From contig JAIXWM010000094.1 of assembly GCA_027491255.1 (NCBI GenBank), positions 1-59,499 of the forward strand: a DNA stretch of 59,499 bases, read 5' to 3'. This document shows positions 29,416 to 40,129 of this stretch, in pieces. The position numbers and the translations under genes were made by a program. This DNA comes from Rubrivivax sp. GTDB taxonomy: Bacteria > Pseudomonadota > Gammaproteobacteria > Burkholderiales > Burkholderiaceae_C. The notes beneath the pieces were generated by a model. The model made no database searches, was not told where the DNA came from, and saw only the letters and a program-made list of their open reading frames with translations. The first letter of the stretch is position 1. The number at the start of each line of letters is the position of its first letter.

Positions 29416-30303
29416 ATGATGAACCGCCTAGGAGCCATCGGTACCGGCGTCGTGGTGCTCTTGATGTTGCTGGGGTCGTCCCTCTTCATCGTCGACCAGC
29501 GTCAGGTGGCCGTCGTCTACGCGCTCGGCGAGATCAAGTCAGTGATCACCGAGCCGGGTTTGAAGTGGAAGTTGCCGCCACCCTTCCAGAACGTGGTTTT
29601 CCTGGATCGCCGCGTCCAGACCTTGGACAGTCCTGAGACCCGGCCGATCTTCACGGCCGAGAAGAAGAGTCTGGTGATCGACTGGCTGGTGAAGTGGCGT
29701 ATCAGTGAGCCGCGCCAGTTCATCCGCAACAACGGCACCGACCTGCGCAACGTCGAGAACCGCCTCAGTCCGGTGGTGCAGGCTGCCTTCAACGAGGAGA
29801 TCACCAGACGCGATGTCCGGGGCGTGCTCTCCAAGGAGCGCGAGCGTGTGATGAATGACGTTCGCAGCCGACTGGCCGATGAAGCCAAGGCGTTCGGGAT
29901 CGAGATCGTCGATGTGCGCATCAAGCGGGTCGACTTCGTGGCCGACATCACCGACTCCGTCTACCGTCGAATGGAGTCCGAACGCAAGCAGGTGGCCAAC
30001 GAGTTGCGGTCTCAGGGTATGGCTGAAGGTGAGAAGATCCGTGCCGACGCCGACCGGCAGCGCGAGGTCATCATCGCCGAGGCGTATCGCGACGCGCAGA
30101 AGATCAAGGGCGAGGGCGACGCGAAGGCTTCGGCCCTGTACGCGGCAGCCTTCGGCCGTGATCCGCAATTCGCACAGTTCTACCGCAGCCTGGAAGCCTA
30201 CCGCGCGAGCTTCCGCAACCGGTCGGATGTGATGGTGGTGGATCCATCTTCGGAGTTCTTCCGAACCATGCGCACAGGCGGCGCGAGCGGACCCGGTCGC
30301 TAA
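29416..30303 (+). CDS. hflC: HflC, SPFH-family subunit of the HflKC complex
   Basis: HflC is the partner of HflK. The 295-residue protein has an N-terminal membrane anchor (residues 6-25) followed at once by the band-7 domain (VDQRQVAVVYALGEIKSVI) and a helical C-terminus typical of the family (EGEKIRADADRQREVIIAEA). GAGGAGGGCAGG directly before ATG 29416 is a strong ribosome binding site, so I reject the upstream in-frame extension that overlaps hflK. Confidence 0.95.
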   Translation: MMNRLGAIGTGVVVLLMLLGSSLFIVDQRQVAVVYALGEIKSVITEPGLKWKLPPPFQNVVFLDRRVQTLDSPETRPIFTAEKKSLVIDWLVKWRISEPRQFIRNNGTDLRNVENRLSPVVQAAFNEEITRRDVRGVLSKERERVMNDVRSRLADEAKAFGIEIVDVRIKRVDFVADITDSVYRRMESERKQVANELRSQGMAEGEKIRADADRQREVIIAEAYRDAQKIKGEGDAKASALYAAAFGRDPQFAQFYRSLEAYRASFRNRSDVMVVDPSSEFFRTMRTGGASGPGR

Positions 30304-30310
30304 GACCTGG

Positions 30311-30517
30311 GTGCACAGGCGAATCGACGTGGGCGACAGCCTGCTTGCTGCATTGGCGTTGGTGCTGGTGATCGAGGGGCTGGTGCCGCTGCTGAGCCCG
30401 GGCAGTTGGCGTCAGGCCTTTCAGCGCGCCTTGCAACTGAAAGACGGTCAACTCCGCTTCATCGGCATGTTGAGCGTCGCTGCAGGTTTGGTCCTGCTTC
30501 TGGTGAGCAGCTTGTGA
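30311..30517 (+). CDS. DUF2065 (YjeT-like) small membrane protein
   Basis: This 68-residue protein has two hydrophobic helices (LLAALALVLVIEGLVPLL and FIGMLSVAAGLVLLLVSSL), the pattern of the DUF2065/YjeT family that often follows hflC. Its function is not known. The start is a GTG seven bases after hflC, so it is probably the last gene of the hfl transcript. Confidence 0.85.
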   Translation: MHRRIDVGDSLLAALALVLVIEGLVPLLSPGSWRQAFQRALQLKDGQLRFIGMLSVAAGLVLLLVSSL

Positions 30518-30522
30518 CCGGG

Positions 30523-30549
30523 TTGCCGGGCGCCACCCCCCGGTACAAT
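30523..30549 (+). promoter_or_regulatory. Possible hisZ promoter
   Basis: TTGCCG at 30523-30528 and TACAAT at 30544-30549 are separated by 15 bp, shorter than ideal. The -10 is a good match and lies 26 bases before the hisZ start. Confidence 0.35.
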
Positions 30550-30574
30550 GAGGGTTTTCTCGAAGACCGTGCCC

Positions 30575-31738
30575 ATGTCCAGAGCCTGGCTGCTGCCGGA
30601 GCATATTGCCGACATCTTGCCAGCCGAGGCGGCCCGCGTCGAGCAAGTTCGCCGTCAGTTGCTCGACCAGGCAGGGCGCCGCGGTTTTGAGCTCATCATT
30701 CCGCCGCTTCTGGAGCACCTGGAATCGCTGTTGTCCGGCACCGGGCGCGAGCTCGAATTGCAGACCTTCACGCTCGTCGATCAACTGAGCGGCCGCCTGC
30801 TGGGTTTGCGCGCCGACACGACGCCGCAGGCCGCTCGCATCGATGCCCACCTGCTGAACCGCAGCGGCATGACCCGGCTTTGCTACTGTGGTCCGGTGCT
30901 GCACACCCGCCCAGGCGGAGCCGGAGCGTCGCGCGAGCCGCTGCAGTTCGGTGCCGAGATCTTCGGCCATGCCGGGCTCGAGGCAGAGATGGAGGTGCTG
31001 GATCTGGCGCTGGAGGCGGTGGCCGAAGCTGGGGTCGCGCAGCCGGTGATCGACCTGGCTGACGCGCGCATCCTTCGTGGCGTGCTGGCCGGCGTAGCGC
31101 TTGACGCCGTGGGGCTGAACGACATCGTCGAGGCGCTGTCGCGCAAGGACGCTGCGGCGCTGGACGTCTTGACGGGCGAGTTGCCGGAGGCGGCGCGCGC
31201 GGGTCTGCGCTTCCTGCTCGGCGCCTATGGTGGCGTGGACATCCTGAACCAGGCGCGAGCAGCGCTGCCGGCGCGTGCGCTCATCGGCCAGGCATTGGAC
31301 GACCTCTGCCGGCTTGCGACGCACCTGCAGCGTTCGCATCCTGGCGTGCGGGTGGGGTTCGACCTCGCCGACATGGGCGGTTATGCCTACTACAGCGGGG
31401 TGCGGTTTGCGATGTACGCGCAAGGTGCGAGCCAGGCGCTGGCTCGCGGCGGGCGCTATGACGAGGTCGGGGCGGTGTTCGGCCGAAACCGGCCTGCGGT
31501 GGGCTTCAGCCTCGACGTCAAGTCTCTCGCCCAGCGGCTGTCGTCGGCCCTTCCTGCCGGCGCCGTGCGCGCGTCGTGGAGTGACTCGCCGGAGTTCGCG
31601 GCCGCCGTGCGAAGGCTTCGTGATGCCGGCGAGACGGTTGTCATAGACCTGCCCGGTTCCTCGGCCGAGGAATGCGGCCGCACTTTCGACCGGGTGCTCG
31701 AGCAGGCTGCAGGCCGCTGGGTCCTGCGTTCACTTTGA
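30575..31738 (+). CDS. hisZ: ATP phosphoribosyltransferase regulatory subunit
   Basis: HisZ is a catalytically dead relative of histidyl-tRNA synthetase that activates the short form of HisG, the first enzyme of histidine synthesis. It keeps the class II core (DQAGRRGFELIIPPLLEHLESL, LGLRADTTPQAARI, ARGGRYDEV) but lacks the anticodon-binding domain. The ATG at 30575 gives 387 residues. Its presence implies a short-form hisG elsewhere in the genome. The place between hflC and purA is conserved in betaproteobacteria. Confidence 0.95.
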   Translation: MSRAWLLPEHIADILPAEAARVEQVRRQLLDQAGRRGFELIIPPLLEHLESLLSGTGRELELQTFTLVDQLSGRLLGLRADTTPQAARIDAHLLNRSGMTRLCYCGPVLHTRPGGAGASREPLQFGAEIFGHAGLEAEMEVLDLALEAVAEAGVAQPVIDLADARILRGVLAGVALDAVGLNDIVEALSRKDAAALDVLTGELPEAARAGLRFLLGAYGGVDILNQARAALPARALIGQALDDLCRLATHLQRSHPGVRVGFDLADMGGYAYYSGVRFAMYAQGASQALARGGRYDEVGAVFGRNRPAVGFSLDVKSLAQRLSSALPAGAVRASWSDSPEFAAAVRRLRDAGETVVIDLPGSSAEECGRTFDRVLEQAAGRWVLRSL

Positions 31739-33106
<1,368 letters not shown>

Positions 33107-33119
33107 GGAGTCCTCCGCA

Positions 33120-33641
33120 ATGCTCACCGACGACGGCAAGCACCTCTACGTGTCCTGGGACGAGTACCACCGCCTGATCGAGCGCCTGGCGCTGAAGGTG
33201 GCCGGCTCGGGCTGGGAGTTCGACCAGATCCTGTGCCTGGCACGAGGCGGCATGCGCCCTGGCGATGTGCTGTCGCGCGTCTTCGACAAGCCGCTGGCAA
33301 TCATGTCCACCAGTTCATACCGCTCCGATGCCGGCACGATCCAGGGGCGGCTCGACATGGCCAAGTACATCACGATGCCCAAGGGCGAGCTGGCGGGCCG
33401 CGTTCTGCTGGTTGACGACCTGGCAGACTCGGGCATCACGCTGCGCGCCGTGGTCGACCGCTTGCGCGGCATGCCGGCGATCACGGAGCTGCGCACTGCA
33501 GTGATATGGGTCAAGGCGGTGTCGACCTATGTCCCGGAATATTTCGTCGAAGGGCTGCCCACGAGCCCGTGGATTCACCAGCCCTTCGAGGAGTACGACA
33601 CACTGCGCCCGCAGGAACTGGCACGCAGGTACGCCATCTGA
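33120..33641 (+). CDS. Purine-type phosphoribosyltransferase
   Basis: This 173-residue protein has the type I phosphoribosyltransferase fold. The PRPP-binding loop is VLLVDDLADSGITL near residues 97-110, and the early LCLARGGMRPGDVL is typical of xanthine/hypoxanthine-guanine enzymes of the Gpt type. The base specificity cannot be fixed from sequence. Sitting right after purA, it is likely a purine salvage enzyme co-expressed with IMP-to-AMP conversion. Confidence 0.85.
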   Translation: MLTDDGKHLYVSWDEYHRLIERLALKVAGSGWEFDQILCLARGGMRPGDVLSRVFDKPLAIMSTSSYRSDAGTIQGRLDMAKYITMPKGELAGRVLLVDDLADSGITLRAVVDRLRGMPAITELRTAVIWVKAVSTYVPEYFVEGLPTSPWIHQPFEEYDTLRPQELARRYAI

Positions 33642-33672
33642 TGGGCCTGAGGCCCTGTAGGCCCGCTGAAAC

Positions 33673-33698
33673 AAAAAAGCCGAACGAGGTGTCCGGCT
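33673..33698 (-). terminator. Intrinsic terminator of the tRNA-Leu gene
   Basis: Read on the minus strand, AGCCGGA pairs with TTCGGCT (one G-U pair) over a 7-nt loop and is followed by six T. It begins about 15 bases past the tRNA 3' end. It also lies 3' of the phosphoribosyltransferase gene on the other strand. Confidence 0.75.
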
Positions 33699-33713
33699 AT
33701 TCATATCGCTGTC

Positions 33714-33798
<85 letters not shown>

Positions 33799-33896
33799 TT
33801 TCAGGAGCCAAGGACTATATCATCAATTCAGAACATTTACACAAAACTGAGCCGCAGGGAACCGATGGCCGCGCCGGCCCCGACCTCCTTGCGGAT

Positions 33897-36158
33897 GTGC
33901 GCGGCACGGTCGAGGGGCATCGGGACGGCCATGGCTTCGTCTTCCCTGACGACGGCCAAGGCTCGATCTACCTGCCGCCGACTGAAATGCGCGCGGTCCT
34001 GCACGGGGATACCGTGGTCGTGCGAGTGGTTCGACAGGACCGCAAGGGGCGTCCCGAGGGGCGGGTGATCGACATCGTCGAGCGTCGCAAGGCGCCGGTC
34101 ATCGGTCGCCTGCTGCAGGAGGGCGGTGCCTGGATCGTTGCGCCCGAGGACAGGCGCTACGGCCAGGACGTGTTGATACCCCGCAACGCCTTGGGTCTGG
34201 CCACGGCCGGGCAGGTTGTCTGTGTCGAGCTGACAGAACCGCCGGCACTGCACGCGCAGCCCGTGGGTAAAGTCGTCGAGGTGCTCGGGGAAATCGACGA
34301 CCCAGGGCTCGAGATCGAGATCGCGGTGCGCAAGTACGGCGTGCCGCACGAGTTCTCGCAGACCACCCTGCAGCAGGCCCAGGCGCTGCCGCCCCGCCTG
34401 CGGGCCGCCGACAGGCGACAGCGGGTGGACCTCACCGACGTGGCGCTGGTCACGATCGATGGCGAGGACGCGCGCGACTTCGACGACGCCGTGTATGCGC
34501 AACCCCTGGAGCCCGACACGGAACAGGGCGGGGCAGCACAGTGGCGCCTGATCGTTGCCATCGCCGACGTCAGCCACTACGTCAAGCCGGGCGATCCGCT
34601 GGACACCGACGCCTACGACCGCGCGACCTCGGTCTACTTTCCACGGCGCGTGATTCCGATGCTGCCTGAGCGGCTGTCCAACGGCCTGTGCTCGTTGAAC
34701 CCCGACGAGGATCGCCTGGCCATGGTCTGTGACATGGTCGTCGATGCGCAGGGCGACGTGCAGGGCTACCAGTTCTACCCCGCCGTGATGCGTTCGCATG
34801 CCCGGCTGACGTACACCGAAGTGGCGGCCATCCTGTCCAACACGCGGGGCCCCGAGGCGCAGCGTCGTGGCGAACTCGTGCAGCGCCTGCTCGATCTGCA
34901 CGAGGTCTACCGCGCCCTGCTGAAGCAGCGTGCCCGGCGCGGCGCAGTCGACTTCGAGACCACGGAGACGCAGATCGTCTGTGACGAGTCAGGCCGGATC
35001 GAGAAGATCGTGCCTCGCACGCGCACCGAGGCCCACCGCTTGATCGAGGAGGCGATGCTGGCCGCCAACGTCTGCGCGGCGCACTTCATCGAGCACGGCG
35101 GACACGCTGCGCTGTTTCGCGTGCACGAGGGCCCGACGCCGGAAAAGCGGGCCGCGCTGCAGAACTACCTGCGCGCCCTGGGCATCGGCCTGAGCATCGG
35201 CGAAGAGCCCAGCCCCGGCGAGTTGCAGGCCGTCGCGCAGCTCACCCGTGAGCGGCCGGATGCGACGCAGATTCACCAGATGCTGCTGCGCTCGATGCAG
35301 CAGGCCATCTACACCCCCTTCAACAGCGGGCACTTCGGTCTGGCCTATGCGGCCTACACCCACTTCACCAGTCCGATCCGGCGCTACCCCGACCTGCTCG
35401 TGCACAGGGTGATCAAGGCCCTGCTCGGCGGGCGCCGCTACCGCTTCATGCCGGCTGAGGTCAGCACGCCCCGCACAGGACGGGCGCGACCCAAGGCGGC
35501 CTCCGCCGCGGGCGCAGCGACGGCGCGCGCGTCGGACAAGGAATTTCAGCCCTGGGAGGCTGCCGGGGCTCACACGAGCGCCTGCGAGCGGCGTGCCGAT
35601 GAGGCCTCGCGTGACGTGGAAGCCTGGCTGAAGTGCCGATTCATGCGCGACCGCCTCGGTGAGGACTTCGCCGGCACGGTGACGGCGGCCGTTGGCTTCG
35701 GGGTCTTCGTGACCTTGGACGAGCTCTACGTCGAGGGCCTTGTGCACATCACCGAACTGGGTGGCGAGTACTTCCGCTTCGACGAGGTGAGGCAGGAACT
35801 GCGGGGCGAGCGCAGCGGCATGCGCTACGGTGTGGGCACGCGCGTGCGGGTGCAGGTCAGCCGTGTGGACCTGGACGCGCGCCGTATCGACTTCAGGCTC
35901 ATGCGCGAGGGCGCTGACGAGCGTCTGCTCGCGCGCGGCCGCCCGGCAGCAGGTGGAGCGACCTCGGCGACCCAGGCGCTGGCAGAGACCCAGTCGGCCG
36001 ATCGGGCCGCCAAGGCGGCGACCAAGCGGGCGCGCGGTGCTGCAAGCAGAAAGTCCGCCGGCCAGACCGTCGAGCCGGGCGCATCGCGCAAGGCGGCTAC
36101 GCGCACGCGCAAGACCGCTGCACGCAAGACCGCTGCACGCAAGCGCGCGTCGCGCTGA
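33897..36158 (+). CDS. rnr: Ribonuclease R, apparently lacking the N-terminal winged-helix domain
   Basis: RNase R is a processive 3'-5' exoribonuclease that degrades structured RNA. Visible parts are the first cold-shock domain (GTVEGHRDGHGFVFPD), the RNB catalytic domain with its aspartate cluster (DGEDARDFDDAVYA) and SPIRRYPDLLVHR, and an S1 domain (VGFGVFVTLDELYVEGLVHI). A Lys/Arg/Ala tail (RKTAARKTAARKR) ends the protein. The start is a problem: the frame is open upstream into the antisense of the tRNA, and the only usual start codon between the tRNA and the first domain is the GTG at 33897 (753 residues). The winged-helix region that precedes this in most RNase R proteins is missing. 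The stop abuts that of nnrD. Confidence 0.88.
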   Translation: MRGTVEGHRDGHGFVFPDDGQGSIYLPPTEMRAVLHGDTVVVRVVRQDRKGRPEGRVIDIVERRKAPVIGRLLQEGGAWIVAPEDRRYGQDVLIPRNALGLATAGQVVCVELTEPPALHAQPVGKVVEVLGEIDDPGLEIEIAVRKYGVPHEFSQTTLQQAQALPPRLRAADRRQRVDLTDVALVTIDGEDARDFDDAVYAQPLEPDTEQGGAAQWRLIVAIADVSHYVKPGDPLDTDAYDRATSVYFPRRVIPMLPERLSNGLCSLNPDEDRLAMVCDMVVDAQGDVQGYQFYPAVMRSHARLTYTEVAAILSNTRGPEAQRRGELVQRLLDLHEVYRALLKQRARRGAVDFETTETQIVCDESGRIEKIVPRTRTEAHRLIEEAMLAANVCAAHFIEHGGHAALFRVHEGPTPEKRAALQNYLRALGIGLSIGEEPSPGELQAVAQLTRERPDATQIHQMLLRSMQQAIYTPFNSGHFGLAYAAYTHFTSPIRRYPDLLVHRVIKALLGGRRYRFMPAEVSTPRTGRARPKAASAAGAATARASDKEFQPWEAAGAHTSACERRADEASRDVEAWLKCRFMRDRLGEDFAGTVTAAVGFGVFVTLDELYVEGLVHITELGGEYFRFDEVRQELRGERSGMRYGVGTRVRVQVSRVDLDARRIDFRLMREGADERLLARGRPAAGGATSATQALAETQSADRAAKAATKRARGAASRKSAGQTVEPGASRKAATRTRKTAARKTAARKRASR

Positions 36159-37757
36159 TCAGGGCAGGGCCTGCACCGCGGCCTGTTGCCGCATGTGGTC
36201 GATGAGGTCCTGCGCGCGTGCCGTGGCTGCGCCGACATCCGCGGCGTCTGCTGCACGCCCATGCAGCCAGACTGTCTCTTGCGCGACCGCATGAGCCAGC
36301 TCGGGCGCCGGCAGGGCTTCGGCGCGCCGACGTGACCAGCGGCCGCCGAGCCAACCGGCCAGCACGTCGCCGGTGCCGCCCGAGGCCAGCGCGGGTCCGC
36401 CCGTGCCGTTGATGGCTGTGAGCAGCCCTGGCGTGCAGATGACCGTGCCTGAGCCCTTGAGAACGACCGTGGCCTGCAGTTCGCCCGCGAGCTGCGATGC
36501 CGCGCTGAGCCGGTCGGACTGCACCTCGGCGGTGGTGCACCCGAGCAGGCGCGCTGCCTCGAGCGGGTGGGGTGTCAGTACAGTGGCCAGTTCCCGACTG
36601 GCGCGTGCCTGCAGCATCTCGCGCAGGTGCTCGTCGCGCGATAGGGCGTTCAGCGCATCGGCGTCGAGGACCAGACGCTCGGCCTGCCGCAGCAGCGCCG
36701 GCAACTGCATGGCCACCGCCTCGCCACCGCCACAGCCGCAGACCACGGTCGAGGCCGTCCACCACCCGGGCTCGGCCAAGGCTGTGGCCGGGCGCCAAAG
36801 CAGCTCCGGTCGACTCTCATGGCGCAAGGGCGCGCTGCTGTCCAGCGGTACGGCAAACGTGCGGCCCGAGCCCGCGCCCAGCGCCGCCTGGGCTGCCAGG
36901 CTGAGCGCGCCCGCCATGCCTGGGGCGCCGCCGATGACGATGGTGTCACCGAAGGACCCCTTGTGCGCGCCGTGCATCACGCCGCCGCGGCGTGCCGCGT
37001 CCCCGGGGGCGTAGAGCCGCGCCGCCGGCCGCTCCGACGCCTTGGCGGTGACGCCCAGGTCATCGAACCAGATGTCGCCTGCAAGCTCACGTCCCAGTCC
37101 CGTGAAAAGGCCTGGCTTGAGTGTCAGCAGCGACAGCGTCGCACGTGCTCGCACGACCTGTTCACCCAGGCAGGCGCCCGTCTGCGCGTGCAGTCCGGTC
37201 GGCAGGTCGATGGCCAGAACCGGCGCGCGCACGCGCTGCAAGGCCTGGACACCTTCGAGCACGGCACCTGTTGGCGGGCGGCTGCCGCCCAGGCCCAGCA
37301 GCGCGTCCACAGCAGCGTCCAGCCCGGCGATCGCCGGCGCGCGGTCGGTGACCGGCACGCCCGCATCGATGGCGGCGCGCAGGCCGGCGGCGGCATCGGC
37401 GGGCAGGCGCCCCGCATCGCCGTGCAGGCTCACGCTGACCTGGCGTCCCCGCCGCGCGAGCATGGCGGCGGCGTGCAGTCCGTCGCCACCGTTTCCGCCC
37501 GGCCCGCAGGCCAGCCATATCCGTTGCGCGTGCGGCGCGATCGCCGTCACCCAGCGTGCCACCGAACTGGCGGCACGGCGCATCAGCGCGCCGTGCGGCT
37601 CTGCGGCCAGGGCACGCGCCTCGATCGCACGGCTGCTGGCGGTGTCGTGCAGTTCCCAGGACCGACACAAGGGCAGCACCTGCTGCGGCCCGGTGCCCCG
37701 CTGAATCGGCAATGGCATGCAGGCATGCTCAAGCTCGGGGTCTGGTACGACTGCCAT
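36159..37757 (-). CDS. nnr: Bifunctional NAD(P)HX epimerase/dehydratase
   Basis: Nnr repairs hydrated NAD(P)H. The N-terminal YjeF_N half epimerises R- and S-NAD(P)HX (ACGPGGNGGDGLHAA near residue 84), and the C-terminal kinase-like half dehydrates S-NAD(P)HX (LTPHPLEAARLLG, NGTGGPALASGGTGDVLAG). The product is 532 residues with ATG at 37757; an ATG at 37718 is an alternative. It lies six bases after the D-amino-acid dehydrogenase gene, so the two are probably one transcript. Its stop codon directly abuts the rnr stop on the other strand. Confidence 0.93.
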   Translation of the reverse strand: MAVVPDPELEHACMPLPIQRGTGPQQVLPLCRSWELHDTASSRAIEARALAAEPHGALMRRAASSVARWVTAIAPHAQRIWLACGPGGNGGDGLHAAAMLARRGRQVSVSLHGDAGRLPADAAAGLRAAIDAGVPVTDRAPAIAGLDAAVDALLGLGGSRPPTGAVLEGVQALQRVRAPVLAIDLPTGLHAQTGACLGEQVVRARATLSLLTLKPGLFTGLGRELAGDIWFDDLGVTAKASERPAARLYAPGDAARRGGVMHGAHKGSFGDTIVIGGAPGMAGALSLAAQAALGAGSGRTFAVPLDSSAPLRHESRPELLWRPATALAEPGWWTASTVVCGCGGGEAVAMQLPALLRQAERLVLDADALNALSRDEHLREMLQARASRELATVLTPHPLEAARLLGCTTAEVQSDRLSAASQLAGELQATVVLKGSGTVICTPGLLTAINGTGGPALASGGTGDVLAGWLGGRWSRRRAEALPAPELAHAVAQETVWLHGRAADAADVGAATARAQDLIDHMRQQAAVQALP

Positions 37758-37763
37758 GGCACT

Positions 37764-39074
37764 TCAGCCGGGCCGGCCTGGATTGCTCAGGCGTTCGTAG
37801 CCCAGGCGCGTGTCGTCGATGGCAGGCTGGCGCCCGGCGATGCGGTCAGCCAACAGGCGTGCCGACCCGCACGACAGCGCCCACCCGCTCGAGCCATGGC
37901 CCAGGTTGAGCCACAAGCCCGCCACGGGCGCGGCGCCAACGACGGGCGGGCCGTCTGGCAGCATCGGACGACCGCCCTTCCAAAGCCGGACGCGCGACAC
38001 GTCGCCACTCCCGGGGAACCAGTCCTGCAGCACCTTGTACAGGGTGGACTGCGCGGCCACGGCCATGTGATCGGCCTGGCCGCCGAGTTCGGCGCTGCCC
38101 GCGACGCGGATCTGTTGACCGAGGCGGGTGATCGCGACCTTGTAGCGCTCATCCATCAGGCCGGAATTCGGCCCCTGCCCGAAAGTGGCGGCCGAGTCTC
38201 GCATCGGCATCGTTGCCGAGTAGCCGTACACCGGCACCAGCGGCAGGCGCAGGCCGACCGCGTGCGCCAGCCGTGCAGCGGCAACCCCGGCGCACAGCAC
38301 GACCCTGTCGAAGCGGGCCTCCTGCAGCTCGGTAGGCATCTGCGAAGTACCCATGGGGTGAACCGAGTTGCGCCAGCGCAGGTGCATCGGCTCCGCGGGA
38401 TCCAGCGGCATGACCTCGACGCCGAAGCGAAAGCTCACCCCTGCCGGTTGTGCAAGCGCGCGCAGCTGGTGAGCAAAGAGCCTGCAGTTGCCCACGCCAT
38501 CGTGCGGCAGGTGCAGGCCCGCGCGCAGCGGCGTGTCGGGGTTCAGGCCGGGCTCGACCGCACGGCAGGCTGCAGCATCGAGGACGCGCACAGTGGTTCC
38601 GACCTCCTGCAGCAGCCGGATGCCGCCCTGGGCACGTTCGAGGTCGCGCTCGTGCCGCAACAGCACGAGGTAGCCCTGCGCCTGCTCGTAGTCGAGCCGA
38701 TGGCGCGCGGCGATGCTGTCCAGACGCTCGCGGCTGTAGCGGGCAAGCGCCTGCATCGCCCGCCGGTTCGCCTCATGCACGGGGCGGCTGCAGGCGGCGA
38801 GATAGCGGCGGATCCAGGGCAGACAGCGCCAGACGCCGCGTCCGAAGCGCACCGCCGCGTGCGTCGACAGCATGCCGTTGAGCACCTTGGCCGGCATTCC
38901 CGGCGCTGCCCAGGGCGTGACGTAGCCTGGCGCGATGACGCCGGCATTGGCGAAGCTCGTTTCTTCTGCGATGCTGGAGCGACGTTCGAAAACGGTGACC
39001 TCGTGCCCGTCCTCGGCCAGTTCCCAGGCGGTGGTGATGCCGACGATGCCGGCGCCGATCACGGCAATGCGCAA
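37764..39074 (-). CDS. dadA: D-amino-acid dehydrogenase (DadA-like FAD oxidoreductase)
   Basis: This 436-residue flavoprotein matches the small subunit of D-amino-acid dehydrogenase, which oxidises D-alanine and other D-amino acids to keto acids and feeds electrons to the respiratory chain. The FAD-binding motif is VIGAGIVGITTAWEL at the N-terminus. SFANAGVIAPGYVTPWAAPG and the C-terminal PDGPPVVGAAPVAGLWLNLGHG are family features. The start codon is TTG with AGGAG at good spacing. An alanine racemase (dadX) is not adjacent. Confidence 0.92.
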   Translation of the reverse strand: MRIAVIGAGIVGITTAWELAEDGHEVTVFERRSSIAEETSFANAGVIAPGYVTPWAAPGMPAKVLNGMLSTHAAVRFGRGVWRCLPWIRRYLAACSRPVHEANRRAMQALARYSRERLDSIAARHRLDYEQAQGYLVLLRHERDLERAQGGIRLLQEVGTTVRVLDAAACRAVEPGLNPDTPLRAGLHLPHDGVGNCRLFAHQLRALAQPAGVSFRFGVEVMPLDPAEPMHLRWRNSVHPMGTSQMPTELQEARFDRVVLCAGVAAARLAHAVGLRLPLVPVYGYSATMPMRDSAATFGQGPNSGLMDERYKVAITRLGQQIRVAGSAELGGQADHMAVAAQSTLYKVLQDWFPGSGDVSRVRLWKGGRPMLPDGPPVVGAAPVAGLWLNLGHGSSGWALSCGSARLLADRIAGRQPAIDDTRLGYERLSNPGRPG

Positions 39075-39120
39075 GAGGGGGCTCCTGTGGTCTGACTCCC
39101 CGCTTCGGGCGGGCTGGCCG

Positions 39121-39129
39121 TGCTAACAT
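39121..39129 (+). promoter_or_regulatory. Possible extended -10 element of the rpsB operon
   Basis: TGCTAACAT fits an extended -10. It would give an rpsB leader of about 175 bases, long enough for the S2-responsive leader regulation known in proteobacteria. No good -35 is seen. Confidence 0.3.
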
Positions 39130-39312
39130 CCGATGGTTTGTCTGGGGCGCGGTCGGAGCGATCTGACTGGTGCATTCAGGCAAACCAATCGCGAATCCGG
39201 TCCCCGGAAGGTGTCTCGGGCGCAGGTGGCGGTCGCAGAAAAGTTCTCTGCGGCTGCATCGGCCCCGTTCAGATGCGCGCCGGATTCTAGAAGCAACCTT
39301 CGGAGTCTCCCC

Positions 39313-40056
39313 ATGTCTGTCTCCATGCGTGAAATGCTGGAAGCCGGTGTCCATTTCGGGCACCAGACGCGCTTCTGGAACCCCAAGATGGCCCCGTTCA
39401 TCTACGGCCATCGCAACAAGATCCACATCATCAATCTCGAGAAGACGCAGCCGCTCTTCAACGATGCGATGAAGTTCGTGCGCCAGCTGGCCGGTCGCCG
39501 CGGCACGATCCTGATGGTGGGTACGAAGCGCCAGGCGCGCGAGGTGGTGGCGCAGGAGGCTCAGCGCTGCGGAATGCCCTATGTGGACCAGCGCTGGCTC
39601 GGCGGCATGCTGACCAACTTCAAGACGGTCAAGGGCTCGCTGAAGAAGCTCAAGGACATGCAGGCCACGCGCGAGGCCGGCACCGAAGCCATGATCAAGA
39701 AGGAAGCGCTGATGTTCGAGCGCGAGCTGGCCAAGCTCGAGAAGGACATCGGCGGCATTCAGGACATGAACGCGCTGCCCGACGCGCTGTTCGTGATCGA
39801 CGTCGGTTACCACAAGATCGCGGTGGCCGAGGCCAACAAGCTGGGTATTCCTGTGATCGGCGTCGTCGACACCAACCACTCGCCTGACGGCGTGCAGTAC
39901 GTGATCCCCGGCAACGACGACTCTGCCAAGGCCGTTGCGCTGTACGCGCGCACCGTGGCCGACGCGGTGCTCGAAGGCAAGGCCAACGCCACTGCGGAGG
40001 TCGTGCAGGCGGTGTCCGGCAGCGACGAGTTCGTCGAAGTCAGCGAAGAGGCCTGA
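39313..40056 (+). CDS. rpsB: 30S ribosomal protein S2
   Basis: S2 is a structural protein of the small subunit. The product has 247 residues, beginning [23 protein letters not shown] and containing [12 protein letters not shown] and [14 protein letters not shown]. The ATG at 39313 follows CGGAG. An upstream in-frame extension lacks support. It heads the rpsB-tsf-pyrH-frr-uppS-cdsA run conserved across proteobacteria. Confidence 0.98.
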   Translation: MSVSMREMLEAGVHFGHQTRFWNPKMAPFIYGHRNKIHIINLEKTQPLFNDAMKFVRQLAGRRGTILMVGTKRQAREVVAQEAQRCGMPYVDQRWLGGMLTNFKTVKGSLKKLKDMQATREAGTEAMIKKEALMFERELAKLEKDIGGIQDMNALPDALFVIDVGYHKIAVAEANKLGIPVIGVVDTNHSPDGVQYVIPGNDDSAKAVALYARTVADAVLEGKANATAEVVQAVSGSDEFVEVSEEA

Positions 40057-40067
40057 CCAGGTTCTCG

Positions 40068-40110
40068 CGGGCGGCCGGCGCGCGCCGCGTGCCGCCGCCC
40101 GTTTTACTTT
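40068..40110 (+). terminator. Terminator-like hairpin between rpsB and tsf
   Basis: CGGGCGGC (40068-40075) pairs with GCCGCCCG (40094-40101), and TTTTACTTT follows at once. This has the form of an intrinsic terminator or attenuator. A partial terminator between rpsB and tsf is known in E. coli and sets the S2 to EF-Ts ratio; the same role is likely here. Confidence 0.65.
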
Positions 40111-40129
40111 CCAAGCGGAGTCAACACAG

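Noticed and set aside
36819..39095. 758-residue plus-strand open frame
   Set aside because: Antisense shadow of nnr and dadA, both of which show clear cofactor-binding motifs.
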